From: an uncultured Chlorobiaceae bacterium
GTDB lineage: Bacteria; Bacteroidota; Chlorobiia; Chlorobiales; Chlorobiaceae
Length of the DNA stretch: 22,723 nt
Direction of reading: 5' to 3'
Assembly (NCBI GenBank): GCA_903929845.1
Contig: CAIYWF010000171.1
Span: 1-22,723 of the forward strand
The translations under genes were made by a program, and so were the position numbers. Of this stretch, positions 15,682 to 22,723 are shown piece by piece. Each line of letters opens with the position of its first letter. The stretch's first letter is position 1. The notes beneath the pieces were generated by a model that did no database searches, was not told the origin of the DNA, and worked only from the letters and a program-made list of their open reading frames with translations.

Positions 15682-16686
15682 TTAATCCGCTAAAAAGATT
15701 CCTTTTATCTTGTAAGTCGATCGAACTTGTTCTTCTGTAAAAGGCATGGCATTATCTGCACAGATAAAATCTCCGCCAACTTTCTTCAGCCCACAATCCA
15801 AGGTTGTCAGTTGATTACCGGAGCAATTAAAATGTCCTTTTACTTTTTTAGGCGCCCCCTTCAGCGACGTTATCTGATTCCTTGAGCAGTCAAAATCCCC
15901 CTTGACTTTTTCAGGCCCCCCTTTGAGAGATGTAAGCTGATTATTTGAACAATCAAAGGCTTTGACTTTTTCAGGAGCACCTTTGAGCGAGGTCAACTCG
16001 TTAACCGAACAATTAAAATCCCCGTTAACCATTTCCAGGGATCCCTTAAGGTTGGCAAGTTTATTCTTTGAACAATCAAAGTTACCCTCAACATGTCCAG
16101 GAGCGCCATCAAGTGATATAAGCTGGTTTCCAGAACAGGAAAAATCTCCGGAAATAACAACCGCACACTTTTCAAGAGAGGTCAATTGATTGTTTGAACA
16201 ATCATAATCTCCACCCACAATATCTGGCGAACCCTCAAGGGTTTGCAACTGGTTTCCGGAACAATTGAAATCTCCATCAACTGTTTCCAGACACCTTGCT
16301 TGTTTGATACCTTTACTTGAATAGATCTCTCCTTGAAGCGTTGTCAGACGGTTTCCTGCGCAAGAAAAATCACCAGTCACAAAAACCGGACAATAGTCCA
16401 GAGTTTTCAGTTCATTGCCTGAACAGTCATAATCACCGTTAACTTCCTCAGGGCCTCCTTCAAGGGTTGTCAGCAGATTGCACGAACAATTGAAATCCCC
16501 GTCAATCTTTTTAGGAGCCCCTTCAAGGGTTGTGAGTTTGTTCCCTGAACAATTGAAATATCCATTAACTTTCTCCGGACAACCCTCAAGCGATGTCAAG
16601 CCCTTATTGGAACAATCAATATCAGCCGCTCCATCAACAATATCCATGACATCGGTAAAGGTTACTGCCTGAACTGGTTTAGTCAT
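15682..16686 (-). CDS. 21-residue-repeat protein with a cysteine ladder (leucine-rich-repeat-like)
   Basis: A 334-residue protein made almost wholly of tandem repeats. After a cap (1-29), thirteen units (30-313) follow the pattern LTSLxGxPxxVxGDFxCSxNQ; eleven are exactly 21 residues, the fifth has a 12-residue insertion and the tenth lacks one residue. Every unit has a Cys at the same place, 14 with the cap, so a solenoid fold would stack them in a line. No signal peptide or membrane segment is seen, so it is probably cytoplasmic. GAGGAGGT lies four bases before the ATG, by far the best ribosome site in the window, and an extended -10-like TGGTATTAT occurs upstream (minus strand of 16726-16734). 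It sits between two PhoU genes but has no obvious link to phosphate. I do not know its function; protein binding is a guess. Confidence 0.85.
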   Translation of the reverse strand: MTKPVQAVTFTDVMDIVDGAADIDCSNKGLTSLEGCPEKVNGYFNCSGNKLTTLEGAPKKIDGDFNCSCNLLTTLEGGPEEVNGDYDCSGNELKTLDYCPVFVTGDFSCAGNRLTTLQGEIYSSKGIKQARCLETVDGDFNCSGNQLQTLEGSPDIVGGDYDCSNNQLTSLEKCAVVISGDFSCSGNQLISLDGAPGHVEGNFDCSKNKLANLKGSLEMVNGDFNCSVNELTSLKGAPEKVKAFDCSNNQLTSLKGGPEKVKGDFDCSRNQITSLKGAPKKVKGHFNCSGNQLTTLDCGLKKVGGDFICADNAMPFTEEQVRSTYKIKGIFLAD

Positions 16687-16780
16687 TTTTACCTCCTCAT
16701 ATAATTTATCCCTTCTATGTCCCTAATAATACCAAATAAATACAAGTTAACTTACAGATGATTTTTCTCTGTGGCTCCGT

Positions 16781-17449
16781 TTATATGAAATCATCATGGG
16801 AACCCTTGTGTTTGACAAGTTCACCAGTCACAAGATAAATAACCTCTTGCGCAATCTTTGACGCATGGTCAGCTACACGCTCAATATTCCTCGAAACGCT
16901 TAACGCATTGATAAGCTGGTTCACATCAGCATCTGCAGTTTTCATTAAAGCAGTCACTTTGTTAAAAACAGTATGATGCATCGCATCAACCTTATCATCT
17001 TGAGCACAAACCTGATCGGCAAGATTACGATCCCGCAAAACAAAAGCATCAATCGACTTTTTAACCATATCACTGGCCAGCGTAAACATCAGCTCAAACT
17101 CCAGCAACTCCAGCATGGCAGGGGTTATTGCAAGCATAGAATCAACGATGTGAAGCGATATTTCACCAATACGCTCAAGTTCATCACTCATCATCATGAC
17201 AGCAAGAATAGTGCGCAGGTCTTTAGCAACCGGATGCTGAAGTGCGATAAACTGAATACATCGCTCCTCAATATCAATCTCTTCCATTTCCAGCTCATTT
17301 TCCACATCTTTAATACGCGGCACGCTATCCTCGTCCTGGTATTTAACCGCATATAATGCGTCTGACAAATTCTCAACTACTCTGGAAGAAAGGTCAACAA
17401 GAACCTGCGAAAGTTCTTGTAAGTGCACATGAATCGGTCTATTTGGCAT
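16781..17449 (-). CDS. phoU: Phosphate signalling protein PhoU (copy 1)
   Basis: A 222-residue PhoU with two three-helix repeats. Conserved landmarks are ALQHPVAKDLRTI (69-81), the first metal motif DELERIGE (89-96) and the second, RNIERVADHASKI (187-199). PhoU binds the Pst transporter and the PhoR-type kinase and restrains phosphate uptake and signalling. Compared with copy 2 it aligns without gaps over most of its length and is clearly paralogous, but its first metal motif has E96 where copy 2 and E. coli have Asp. The sequence TAACGAAA lies 13 bases before the ATG, as in copy 2. It follows the arginine decarboxylase gene by 43 bases. Confidence 0.93.
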   Translation of the reverse strand: MPNRPIHVHLQELSQVLVDLSSRVVENLSDALYAVKYQDEDSVPRIKDVENELEMEEIDIEERCIQFIALQHPVAKDLRTILAVMMMSDELERIGEISLHIVDSMLAITPAMLELLEFELMFTLASDMVKKSIDAFVLRDRNLADQVCAQDDKVDAMHHTVFNKVTALMKTADADVNQLINALSVSRNIERVADHASKIAQEVIYLVTGELVKHKGSHDDFI

Positions 17450-17492
17450 AAGAATTAAGTTATTTCGTTACATGAATAGTTATGGTTCCACA

Positions 17493-18038
17493 TCAAGGCA
17501 AAAGAATAGCGCACGAAATGACCGTTGTCCAGAGTCCGTTTTCACCCTCGGCAGACTGGGTTATATTGTAGGAATTAATAATCTTATGGCTCATCTTGTA
17601 GATACCTTCACGCTCGTCCCAGTCTTTGTTGGGATCAAACTCAATACCGAGGGTTGTTGCAAGCATTGTTGCAGCGAGATCTTCAGCATACTCACCCGAC
17701 TGTTCGGCAGATTCTCCGTAAGGTTGATGTTCCGACAGATAACCATACTGTGTCTCATCCGCCGGGATGGCAACGCCAACCGAAGCCGCAATAAGACGAT
17801 TATATTCATTGGTAGAATTGCGAGCTATGACTGCAAAGGTGATTTGCCCTGGAGTGAGATGTTTCAAACCCTCATCAACACTGATGCGAACACAGTGAGG
17901 CGGAAAAATACTGGATACTGTAACCAGGTTACATTTCTCAATTTTAGCATCCCTCAACGCAAGCTGGAACGACGATAAATATTCCTTATGCCTTCCCACC
18001 CCTTTGGTGAAAAATACTTTTGATGGAATAAATGACAA
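17493..18038 (-). CDS. Pyruvoyl-dependent arginine decarboxylase
   Basis: A 181-residue proenzyme of the PvlArgDC family, which turns arginine into agmatine and CO2. It self-cleaves between two serines and the second becomes a pyruvoyl group; here the site is S42/S43 in LVTVSSIFPP. Other family features are ASVGVAIPAD, the acidic stretch HQPYGESAEQSGEYAEDLAATM split around residues 105-125, and the C-terminal TTVISCAILLP. The start is a TTG (18036-18038) with GGAG eight bases before it; the following MSFIPSKVFFTKGVGRHKEYL is what I recall of Chlorobi homologues. Agmatine is a precursor for polyamines. It lies between two phoU genes, 43 bases before phoU copy 1, so it may be transcribed with it. 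Confidence 0.9.
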   Translation of the reverse strand: MSFIPSKVFFTKGVGRHKEYLSSFQLALRDAKIEKCNLVTVSSIFPPHCVRISVDEGLKHLTPGQITFAVIARNSTNEYNRLIAASVGVAIPADETQYGYLSEHQPYGESAEQSGEYAEDLAATMLATTLGIEFDPNKDWDEREGIYKMSHKIINSYNITQSAEGENGLWTTVISCAILLP

Positions 18039-18913
18039 TGTTATTTCTCCATATTAATTTGTTTTGAAATTTACAAAAAACAGATAAACTAACCACAGAT
18101 TTTTTGCAAAAATAAAACTTCCAGAACTATTTTTTCGCTAATTTATAATTTGTTTTTTTGAATTGGTATATATTACTTAATCATTATTATTAAGTTTTTT
18201 AAGGATTATTTGTATCCAGAAAATATCATCAATATGAGCTGTTCGCTCAGAAAAGCGCTATCAAATTTCACCTATATTTAACATAATTTTTCTTGTGAGA
18301 AGCTTGAGAAATCGGTAAACTATTATGATTATAAATCAAGATGTTGTGTGTATGTGTAACATTTATGTGATTTTCGTTGCTTACGGATCTGGATGATTGG
18401 CTTGAAGCAGAAAATTTTGTAACCGACTGATCCCAGATACAATCGACCATTCGGACAGAACAAAAAATAACATTCGTCGGACTCTCATGATAATTGTTAA
18501 ACGAATCTTCAAATATCAACCCTAAACAAAATTCAGCATATGCCTTTCGAACTTTAATTCATTTGGATCATTAGAATAATCGCAGCTAAACACAGCGATT
18601 AATCTGGCTCAGTCAGAAGCACAACCTGGTGCAACTCAAATCCACGCGCATCTTTTGCACGGATGCGCAAAATGGAACATCGTATGTGGCAGATACGGAA
18701 AAGCTTGCCCAACCAGAAGATTTTGATTACCTGCATAGGCTCGAGGAACGTTACAGTATGCCACGTCACTATGCGCCAGCATTTCTCGGTATTATATCGT
18801 GTATGGCGTAATCGCCTTAAGGATAAAACGGTGCACTTCAAAGCGCTCCGAAATTTACCATTTCATTAGGATACGATTTATTCCATTTTCTGAAGCGCCC
18901 CCACTTGGCACTG
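18039..18913. other. Gene-free gap between arginine decarboxylase and phoU copy 2
   Basis: No gene is supported in these 875 bases. The first 560 are strongly AT-rich and contain an inverted repeat ACTTAAT (18175-18181) / ATTAAGT (18189-18195) followed by six T; they must include the promoter of the arginine decarboxylase gene. From about 18600 to 18870 the base composition becomes similar to coding DNA and short open frames exist on both strands (for example 18629-18811 plus), each soon interrupted; it may be a decayed gene of unknown origin. A small hairpin GCGCATC (18646-18652) / GATGCGC (18662-18668) lies in it. No transposase or terminal repeats were recognised. Confidence 0.5.
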
Positions 18914-19600
18914 TCACTCTTTTAGCGATTCTATGAGCTTTTCATAAAAACCTCCATTATGACGGACAATTTCACCCGTAACGAGATAAATGACTTCATG
19001 GGCAATTCTTGTCGCATGGTCAGCCATACGTTCGAGATATCTTGAGATGCTCAAGGCAGCTATGAGCTGCTCAACTTCCGAATCCGGACTTTTCATTAAC
19101 GTGGTCACCTTTTTAAAGACAGAACGATGCATCACATCAATCTCTTCATCAAGGGCACAAACCTGATCGGCGAGCATACGGTCTTTTGAGATGAATGCCT
19201 CAATCGACTTTCTAACCATCTCGGCAGCATGTATACCCATGTCCTCAAAGGCAAAAGAGTCGAGAGTCTCTGAACTCATATCCGGCATACGGTCGATAAT
19301 ATGAACCACCAAATCGCCAATACGCTCCAAGTCATCATTGATCTTGATAATAGTGACAATTGTTCGCAGATCCCTTGCTACCGGTTGCTGAAGAGCAAGA
19401 AATGCCAGACAGCGCTCTTCAAGATTAACCTCAGCCACATCAATTTCATGATCGACAAACCTGATCTGGCGAGCACTTTGCTCATCCTGGCCCTTCACCG
19501 CATGAAGGGCATTAAACAAATTCTCCACAACTTTTTCGGAGAGTTGGACAAGAACCTGTGAAAGTTCTCTTATAAGCAAATGAACCGGACGTGACGACAT
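18914..19600 (-). CDS. phoU: Phosphate signalling protein PhoU (copy 2)
   Basis: A 228-residue PhoU directly after pstB (18 bases), the standard place for phoU in a pst operon. Both metal motifs are canonical: DDLERIGD (89-96) and RYLERMADHATRI (187-199); ALQQPVARDLRTI is at 69-81. It aligns without gaps to copy 1 over about 215 residues, with roughly half the positions identical by eye, plus a slightly longer C-terminus (GGFYEKLIESLKE). It likely regulates the adjacent Pst transporter. TAACGAAA, overlapping the pstB stop, lies 13 bases before the ATG. Confidence 0.95.
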   Translation of the reverse strand: MSSRPVHLLIRELSQVLVQLSEKVVENLFNALHAVKGQDEQSARQIRFVDHEIDVAEVNLEERCLAFLALQQPVARDLRTIVTIIKINDDLERIGDLVVHIIDRMPDMSSETLDSFAFEDMGIHAAEMVRKSIEAFISKDRMLADQVCALDEEIDVMHRSVFKKVTTLMKSPDSEVEQLIAALSISRYLERMADHATRIAHEVIYLVTGEIVRHNGGFYEKLIESLKE

Positions 19601-19618
19601 ATAATTATTGTAGTTTCG

Positions 19619-20479
19619 TTAGCTGAATCTTCCGGTGATATAATCTTCCGTGATCGAGTCTTTCGGATTGGTGAAAAGCTGCGCGGTCAGCCCATGTTCA
19701 ACCAGAATTCCTTCATAGAAAAACATGGTGGAGTCTGATACCCGTGATGCCTGCTGCATGTTGTGCGTAACAATCATGATAGTATAACTTCCTCTCAAAT
19801 CCTGAATAAGATCTTCAATTTTTGCGGTGGCTTTGGGATCAAGAGCGGAGGTGGGTTCATCAAGCAGGAGCACCTCAGGCTCAACCGCAAGGGTCCGTGC
19901 GACACAGAGCCTCTGCTGCTGCCCGCCACTCAAACCGAGTGCATTCTTGTCAAGACGGTCACAGACTTCATCCCATATTGCGGCTTTTTTCAAGCTGCGT
20001 TCAACAATTTCCATCAGTTTTTTCTTATCGTTCACACCGTGCAGACGGGGCCCGTAAGCAATATTGTCAAAAATGGATTTCGGAAAAGGGTTTGGTTTCT
20101 GAAAGACCATGCCAACTTTTTTACGGAGCAGCACTTCGTCAGTAAATTTCCCATAGATGTCTTCTCCGTCAAACAGAAGGGCGCCGGTTGTATGACAGTT
20201 TGGAATAAGATCATTCATTCGATTTATTGCGCGTAAAAAAGTACTCTTGCCACATCCGCTCGGACCAATAATAGCGGTAACATATTTTGAGAGAATATCG
20301 ACACTAACCTTCTTTACAGCTTCGAATTCACCATAGTAGATGGAAAATTCCTTGGCAGCGATATGAGCGGTTCCTCCTCCGGTTATTGTGCTGCGTTGAG
20401 GTGGCAGATAGATCTCACGTGTTGATTTCTGTACTGGCACACTCTCTGAAGTTTTTCTCATATCAGTTGTCATGAGCAT
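19619..20479 (-). CDS. pstB: Phosphate ABC transporter ATP-binding protein PstB
   Basis: A 286-residue ABC ATPase. Walker A GPSGCGKST (72-80), Q-loop in MVFQKPNPFPKSI (124-136), signature LSGGQQQR (183-190), Walker B VLLLDEP (203-209) and switch H239 are all present. KPNPFPKSIFDN and ITEDYITGRF at the end are typical of PstB. The N-terminal 38 residues before the ABC domain are longer than in E. coli and polar; the ATG at 20479 lacks a clear ribosome site and M7 is an alternative start. It powers phosphate import through PstC/PstA, with pstA six bases upstream. Confidence 0.97.
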   Translation of the reverse strand: MLMTTDMRKTSESVPVQKSTREIYLPPQRSTITGGGTAHIAAKEFSIYYGEFEAVKKVSVDILSKYVTAIIGPSGCGKSTFLRAINRMNDLIPNCHTTGALLFDGEDIYGKFTDEVLLRKKVGMVFQKPNPFPKSIFDNIAYGPRLHGVNDKKKLMEIVERSLKKAAIWDEVCDRLDKNALGLSGGQQQRLCVARTLAVEPEVLLLDEPTSALDPKATAKIEDLIQDLRGSYTIMIVTHNMQQASRVSDSTMFFYEGILVEHGLTAQLFTNPKDSITEDYITGRFS

Positions 20480-20485
20480 TGATTG

Positions 20486-21832
20486 TTAGCATTTTAATTT
20501 TTTGGAAATACGAGCCCGCAGAACAATTGCTGACAAATTCAGCAAGAGCACAATCGTGACAAGAGCAAGCACCATGCCATATTGAACATGGCGAAGTTGA
20601 GCGGCAGCTTCATGTTCGCTGGCAAGATTATAAATGTTCCATGAAAGAGCTGGTGTCGGAGAGGAAAAAACATCAGCAAGACCAATCGCTGAACCGACGC
20701 TGACCGCTGCTGTAAAGATAATTGGAGCAGTTTCGCCTGCAGCCCTGCCGAGGCTTCTAACTCCTCCGGTCAGGATACCGGGAAGGGCTGCAGGAAGAAT
20801 AACGGTCGCGATAGTATTCCATTTGGTGGAGCCAAGGCTGAGCGATGCCTCTCTGTACGTTTTAGGCACAGCAAGAATAGCCTCCTCGGCTGCACGAATA
20901 ATGGTCGGAAGAATCATAATGGCAAGTGTCAGCGCACCGGCAATGACACTTTTTGATTCAGAAACTTTCATGGTATTAATAAAAAAAGCAAGGCCGAACA
21001 TACCAAAAACAATACTCGGAACACCAGCAAGAGTGCTGTTGGCACTACGCAGCATACTGTTTAAAAAACCCGGCCTGGCATATTCAGTAAAATAAACCGC
21101 AGCAACAACACCAAGTGGAAAAGCAAAAAGCATCGCTCCGATGGCAAGAAAAAAAGTACCCTGAATTTCCGGCCAGATTCCCCCGAAAAAGTGTGAATCA
21201 ACAGAACTGTCGGTGATAAATCCCCAATAGACGGTAAACTCGGGAAGGAGCATATTCTCAAGATTGTCCTTGATATAAGGAAAGAGCCTGACAAGAGAGG
21301 TGCCCTCAAAGCCAATGGCACGGCTGACAAAGTACTCCTTGCTCATCACACTGGAATTGGAATTATCCCACTTTGACTCATAGAGCAGATCATGCAACTT
21401 TTCTTCAGCTTTCTCCCATCGGGTCTGACCGTATTTGAACCTTGTCAGCATCGGTTCAGGATCACCCGGCAGGGGGCCAAGCAAGGACTGCAAGGCTGTC
21501 CGTACCTGGGAATATTTTGACTGGTATTCTGCCTTTTTTTCGGGCGCCATCGTTTCAAGTTCCGCCTCAAAACCGGTAAGCATCTCGTATACTTTAGCCC
21601 GGTATCGATTTGATGAGGCAACCTCACTCGAAAGCTCCTGACTGTCGCCCCTCTTGAATTCTGAATATAACATCTTGCGATGTTCAACCGTACCGGTAAA
21701 AAATACTGCACCAATACCATTGTAGACTATCGGCACGACAACAATCATCAGAGCAAAAGCCATGACAACGATTGAGCCGATACCAACAGCGGTAAAAGAA
21801 CGATCAAGTATCTTCCTGGTTCCGATATTCAT
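20486..21832 (-). CDS. pstA: Phosphate ABC transporter permease PstA with a large extracytoplasmic insert
   Basis: A 448-residue permease; usual PstA proteins have about 280-300. The first helix (about 15-40) is followed by a long soluble segment (about 45-215) before the conserved FFGGIWPEIQGTFFLAIGAM where the standard permease domain resumes. The coupling (EAA) loop is YREASLSLGSTKWNTIATVILP (326-347), and GRAAGETAPIIF is the usual PstA motif. The insert is highly charged, helix-forming and lacks cysteines; by topology it faces the periplasm, where it could contact the phosphate-binding protein. No frameshift or fusion break is seen. pstB follows after six bases. Confidence 0.95.
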   Translation of the reverse strand: MNIGTRKILDRSFTAVGIGSIVVMAFALMIVVVPIVYNGIGAVFFTGTVEHRKMLYSEFKRGDSQELSSEVASSNRYRAKVYEMLTGFEAELETMAPEKKAEYQSKYSQVRTALQSLLGPLPGDPEPMLTRFKYGQTRWEKAEEKLHDLLYESKWDNSNSSVMSKEYFVSRAIGFEGTSLVRLFPYIKDNLENMLLPEFTVYWGFITDSSVDSHFFGGIWPEIQGTFFLAIGAMLFAFPLGVVAAVYFTEYARPGFLNSMLRSANSTLAGVPSIVFGMFGLAFFINTMKVSESKSVIAGALTLAIMILPTIIRAAEEAILAVPKTYREASLSLGSTKWNTIATVILPAALPGILTGGVRSLGRAAGETAPIIFTAAVSVGSAIGLADVFSSPTPALSWNIYNLASEHEAAAQLRHVQYGMVLALVTIVLLLNLSAIVLRARISKKLKC

Positions 21833-21856
21833 AACAAAGGGTTTGAGGGGAAAAAA

Positions 21857-22723
21857 TTATTGCCCGGACAGAATTTTACGTTGGCGAACGACAATTCGCT
21901 CACTGACAAGATTGCTTATAAAACTTATAATCAGGAGCAGCAGACCCATGGCAAACAGCACATGAAAACGGGCAGATCCGGTCACCTGGTCGGCTTCGCC
22001 CATATCACCGGCAATGGTCGCCGTCAGGGTACGGATTGCTTCGAGGTAGTTGAACCATGGCTCGGGAATATGAGAAGAGTTGCCCGAAGCCATCCAGACC
22101 ACCATCGTTTCACCGAGAGCCCGCATAATACCGAGAATGACTGCCGCAAGAATGCCGCTGCTTGCTGCAGGAAGAATGGTTTTAATAATCGTTTCTGCTC
22201 TTGTGGCTCCAAGCGCATAACTGCCCTCACGAATGTCGCGCCCGACAGCCTGCAAAGCATCTTCGGAAACACTTACAATAGTTGGCAGAGCCATAAAGCT
22301 CAATATAATAGAGACATTCAGCGCGTTGGTGCCAGTCAGAATCTGAATGCCATTCAGCACAGAACCAACCTTGAACAAGAGAAAAATCGAGAAGAGGCCC
22401 AAAACAATCAACAACATCCAGTGCCGTTTCTCACGACGCTTCTCATCCTTGATGTTCGCAGTCAATAGATCAGAAATGACAATCACGGAAAGAAGCAGAA
22501 AGGGTGAGACGAGAATCCACCAGCCCCACATCAGCATTGGCCCTCCATGATCCTGCATAAGCGGAGCCAGAACAACAAGGGCAAAAAAACCGAATGCTAC
22601 CGATGGAATTGCGGCAAGCATTTCAATGACCGGTTTGGCGTACTGCCGAATCGAAAAAGGGAGGATATCACTCAGGCATATTGCGGCGGCAACCCCCATC
22701 GGTACAGCAATCATGGCAGAACC
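21857..22723 (-). CDS. pstC: Phosphate ABC transporter permease PstC (partial, N-terminus outside window)
   Basis: The last 289 codons of PstC; the frame is open to the window edge, so the start is missing. Permease landmarks are YAKPVIEMLAAIPSVAFGFFALVVLAP near the start of the fragment, the coupling loop REGSYALGATRAETIIKTILP, and the PstC motif IMRALGETMVVWMASGN. A segment with many Lys/Arg (DEKRREKRHW) plus an extra hydrophobic helix (around 22355-22430) lies between two core helices, making this protein larger than E. coli PstC as well. It is 24 bases from pstA. Confidence 0.95.
   Translation of the reverse strand, partial: GSAMIAVPMGVAAAICLSDILPFSIRQYAKPVIEMLAAIPSVAFGFFALVVLAPLMQDHGGPMLMWGWWILVSPFLLLSVIVISDLLTANIKDEKRREKRHWMLLIVLGLFSIFLLFKVGSVLNGIQILTGTNALNVSIILSFMALPTIVSVSEDALQAVGRDIREGSYALGATRAETIIKTILPAASSGILAAVILGIMRALGETMVVWMASGNSSHIPEPWFNYLEAIRTLTATIAGDMGEADQVTGSARFHVLFAMGLLLLIISFISNLVSERIVVRQRKILSGQ

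Noticed and set aside
15682..16686. 63-base repeats considered as a CRISPR-like or noncoding repeat array
   Set aside because: The repeats are in one open frame with a strong ribosome site and conserved amino acid pattern; period and degeneracy fit a coding repeat protein.
18268..18519. 83-codon minus-strand frame in the AT-rich gap
   Set aside because: No ribosome site, no domain, and a composition typical of AT-rich noncoding sequence.
18629..18811. Plus-strand 60-codon frame considered as a transposase or gene fragment
   Set aside because: I could not match it to a transposase family and saw no terminal inverted repeats or target duplications; kept only as a possible relic.
21860..22468. 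Plus-strand open frame of 202 codons over pstC
   Set aside because: Antisense to conserved pstC coding sequence, low-complexity polar translation, no ribosome site.

Overview
The window most likely comes from a green sulfur bacterium (Chlorobiaceae). At the left edge there is a [2Fe-2S] ferredoxin domain of the kind found in chlorosome envelope proteins. It is followed by ybeY and hflX, then a divergent phytoene synthase gene (crtB). The window also has a DUF3127 protein, a YbeY with the Bacteroidetes/Chlorobi-type Asp in place of the third zinc histidine, and a pyruvoyl-type arginine decarboxylase. The assignment rests on gene content and remembered family features, not on a database search. 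No rRNA, tRNA, CRISPR array or intact insertion sequence was seen.

Layout. (a) 1-2083, minus strand: hflX, ybeY and the ferredoxin-domain gene, probably one transcription unit. (b) 2296-4821, plus strand: crtB and lysS. (c) 4855-6707: a 5' relic of a substrate-binding HEPN gene on the plus strand, then, on the minus strand, a UDP-glucuronate 4-epimerase-like gene followed by an MNT/HEPN nucleotidyltransferase pair of the toxin-antitoxin type. (d) 6708-7584: a gene-poor stretch leading to a small secreted protein of unknown function, whose gene carries a run of ten G directly after the signal peptide. (e) 7608-14687, minus strand: a tight run of membrane fusion protein, RND pump, DoxX-like protein, a polytopic His-rich membrane protein, DUF3127 protein and a short-chain dehydrogenase. 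(f) 14729-22723, minus strand: a phosphate region with pstC (partial), pstA, pstB and phoU, then an 875-base gap, an arginine decarboxylase, a second phoU, a 21-residue-repeat cysteine-ladder protein and a third, divergent PhoU-like protein ending at a clear terminator.

How the genes fit together. PstC/PstA/PstB are the membrane and ATPase parts of high-affinity phosphate import; PhoU proteins link this transporter to phosphate signalling. Two PhoU copies are close paralogues that share even their leader sequence. The arginine decarboxylase and the repeat protein sit between PhoU genes. The efflux block looks like an envelope-stress or export operon to which a DoxX-like protein and a heme-copper-oxidase-like membrane protein are translationally tied.

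The points I judge most worth a second look are the G10 tract, the cysteine-ladder repeat protein inside the phosphate cluster, the DUF3127 protein with an SSB-like C-terminal tip, the enlarged PstA, and the relic next to the MNT/HEPN pair. I did not find a clearly new multi-gene defence or metabolic system.
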